A stretch of 64,000 nt of DNA from Lysobacter enzymogenes (GTDB taxonomy: Bacteria > Pseudomonadota > Gammaproteobacteria > Xanthomonadales > Xanthomonadaceae). The translations under genes and the position numbers were made by a program. Below the pieces are notes generated by a model. That model did no database searches and was not told where the DNA came from. It was given only the letters and a program-made list of their open reading frames with translations. Where the stretch lies: contig NZ_FNOG01000002.1 of the NCBI RefSeq assembly GCF_900106525.1, forward strand, positions 186,001-250,000, in the 5' to 3' direction. How positions within the stretch are numbered: the stretch's first letter is position 1; each line of letters opens with the position of its first letter. Shown here piece after piece: positions 60,332 to 64,000 of the stretch.

Positions 60332-60718
60332 TCAGGCCCGCGGCTTTTTCTTCGCTGCCTTCTTGACCGCGCGCTTCTTCGCCGGCGCCTTCTTCGCGCC
60401 CTTGCGCAGCGCCGCCTCCCACGCCAGCGCCAGCCACGGCCGCATCTCTTGCGGCGAATCCATCGCCTCCTCCGGTACCGTCCAATAGCTGGTCGGCACC
60501 GTCTCGCCGCGCCGCGTGTACAGGAACGGCTGGCACCCTGCCGCCTGGAAGCGCGGCAGGGTCTGCTCGTCGGTCTTCAGGTACAAGGTCTCGTCCGACA
60601 ACAACCCGATCATCGTGCCGTCGCGGTACACGCCGTGGCCGCCGAACATCCGGCGCGCGTCGAGCGCGCCGAAGCCGGCGGACAGGTCGTGCAGGTGGGC
60701 GATCAGATCCTCATGCAT
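60332..60718 (-). CDS. TfoX/Sxy N-terminal domain protein
   Basis: The 128-residue protein has the TfoX N-terminal fold (about 5-95; RRMFGGHGVYRDGTMIGLLSDETLYLK) and a Lys/Ala-rich C-terminal tail (KKAPAKKRAVKKAAKKK) that could bind nucleic acid. TfoX proteins regulate competence in some gamma-proteobacteria, but many single-domain relatives have no tested role. The tail resembles histone-like tails, which is unusual for this family. It sits 29 bases after the stop of the TonB receptor gene on the same strand. Confidence 0.88.
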   Translation of the reverse strand: MHEDLIAHLHDLSAGFGALDARRMFGGHGVYRDGTMIGLLSDETLYLKTDEQTLPRFQAAGCQPFLYTRRGETVPTSYWTVPEEAMDSPQEMRPWLALAWEAALRKGAKKAPAKKRAVKKAAKKKPRA

Positions 60719-60747
60719 GGTCCGATCTTATCGCCCTGCCCCGCCGC

Positions 60748-63216
<2,469 letters not shown>

Positions 63217-63410
63217 GGCGGGGTCCTTGCGGTGGCTGGGCGGGGCGATCCCCCTAGCCTAAAGCCAAGACGACCGTTCGCGCACAGCGTCGGGACCGGA
63301 AATGTGAAGCCGGAAGCGTGACCGCGGACAGACCGGCGAAGCCGTGGCAGGTGCGCGACGGCGACGGCCGCGGACGGCGAGACGGTTTTTCGCCGCGATC
63401 GGAACGAGCG

Positions 63411-63495
63411 CAGTCGCGGCTCGCGCCGCTCCTACAGGGCGAGCCCGCAGCTGGAAGTCCACCTGTAGGAGCGGCGCAAGCTGCGACCGCGAAAC
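63411..63495. repeat. Inverted pair of the main dispersed repeat
   Basis: An inward copy ending GCTCCTACAG and an outward copy CTGTAGGAGCGGCGCAAGCT flank a short centre. The outward copy has the intermediate G-T stem form. The gap of 351 bases between the TonB receptor and M1 genes has no supported gene. Confidence 0.8.
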
Positions 63496-63567
63496 CACGC
63501 CTGCGGCGCAACCCACTGCAACCGGGCCGCACCCCACGTAGCTCGGACGGCGAACCTTCGGCCGGAA

Positions 63568-64000
63568 CTACTTCGCCGGTTCGGGCTTGGCCGCCGCCGG
63601 CGCCGGCTCGGCGCCATCGACCCAGCGCGCGAAGAACGCCGACAGGTCGCGCCCGCTGGCGCGCTCCATGACCTTGCGCAGGTCGGCGGTGCTGGCCGAA
63701 TGCCCGTAGAAGGCGCGGGTGTAGGTGCGGATGCCGCGCCAGAACGCGCGCTCGCCGATCTCCTCGCGCAGCAGATGCAGCACGTAAGCGCCCTTCTGAT
63801 AGACCACGGCGCGGTCGTCGGCGCTGGGTTTGCTCCAGTTGGCGTAGACCAGGCTATGGTCCTTGCCGCTCTCGCGCAGCTTGTCCACGCGCTTCTTCCA
63901 GCCGTCCACGCGCTCGCGATAGGCCTCATCGCCGTAGCGGTGCTGCAGGTAGGCGGCGGCCATGAAATTGGCGAAGCCCTCGTTGAGCCAGAACTGGCCC
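63568..64000 (-). CDS. M1 family aminopeptidase, C-terminal part, cut by the window edge
   Basis: The gene runs off the right end, so only its last 143 residues or so are seen. The fragment opens with QFWLNEGFANFMAAAYLQ, where NEGFA holds the third zinc ligand Glu of the M1 HExxH-x18-E motif; HExxH itself is outside. The remaining part has helices typical of the catalytic domain end (YQKGAYVLHLLREEIG) and a short Ala/Pro tail. M1 enzymes remove N-terminal residues from peptides. The real start is beyond 64000. Confidence 0.9.
   Translation of the reverse strand, partial: GQFWLNEGFANFMAAAYLQHRYGDEAYRERVDGWKKRVDKLRESGKDHSLVYANWSKPSADDRAVVYQKGAYVLHLLREEIGERAFWRGIRTYTRAFYGHSASTADLRKVMERASGRDLSAFFARWVDGAEPAPAAAKPEPAK

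Overview
The window looks like chromosomal DNA of a Lysobacter-type member of the Xanthomonadaceae. The reasons are very high GC, secreted proteases of several clans (two M4, one S8, an M16 pair, an M1), large TonB-dependent receptors, NlpC/P60 wall hydrolases, a perfect Clp/CRP-type site, and dense dispersed palindromic repeats ending in CTGTAGGAGCGRCGCRAG. The genus is an inference; no rRNA or marker gene is present. I found no tRNA, rRNA, CRISPR array, transposase, prophage or plasmid gene, so the region is mostly core-like.

Layout. 0.4-4.5 kb: tandem M4 proteases with matching terminators. 4.5-10.7 kb: DUF418 membrane protein, a small membrane protein, SlyD, two NlpC/P60 proteins (the second behind the Clp-type site), an FMN reductase-thioesterase pair. 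10.8-20 kb: M16 peptidase pair, NUDIX hydrolase, TonB-like lipoprotein, dicarboxylate symporter, ArsR regulator, alkaline phosphatase. 20-24 kb: a WG-repeat/Bug fusion protein, then about 1.2 kb without genes that holds a tandem structured element. 24-32 kb: HemJ-like protein, methyltransferase, PHA depolymerase, PadR/HAAS operon, periplasmic cyclophilin, SpeG, DUF4349 lipoprotein. 33-41 kb: secreted adhesin-like protein, TonB receptor, DUF885 protein, repeat array. 41.6-48.2 kb: formate locus (ModE-like regulator divergent from an OFA transporter, FdhD, a molybdopterin oxidoreductase and a small winged-helix protein). 48-64 kb: subtilase, GFA, VOC, DUF72, aldo/keto reductase, two LysR regulators with divergent partners, cyclase, DMT exporter, cupin, TfoX-like protein, second TonB receptor, and the end of an M1 aminopeptidase.

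Many gene pairs overlap by ATGA (9.48, 28.17, 45.56 and 51.05 kb), which points to translational coupling. The genes suggest a life built on breaking down outside polymers: secreted proteases and wall hydrolases, TonB import, carbon storage (PHA), and formate oxidation as an energy supplement.

The most unusual content is non-coding. At 22.9-23.7 kb there are four tandem units of about 107 bp (plus one decayed copy). Each carries several hairpins, one with base-pair covariation, and a pair of inverted DnaA-box-like sequences. Elsewhere, the main dispersed repeat forms hairpins with GNRA-type loops whose central stem pair covaries, and it is amplified into arrays with regular periods (113, 172, 215, 166 and 89 bp). 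Four other palindromic repeat families and several operator-like palindromes are listed separately.
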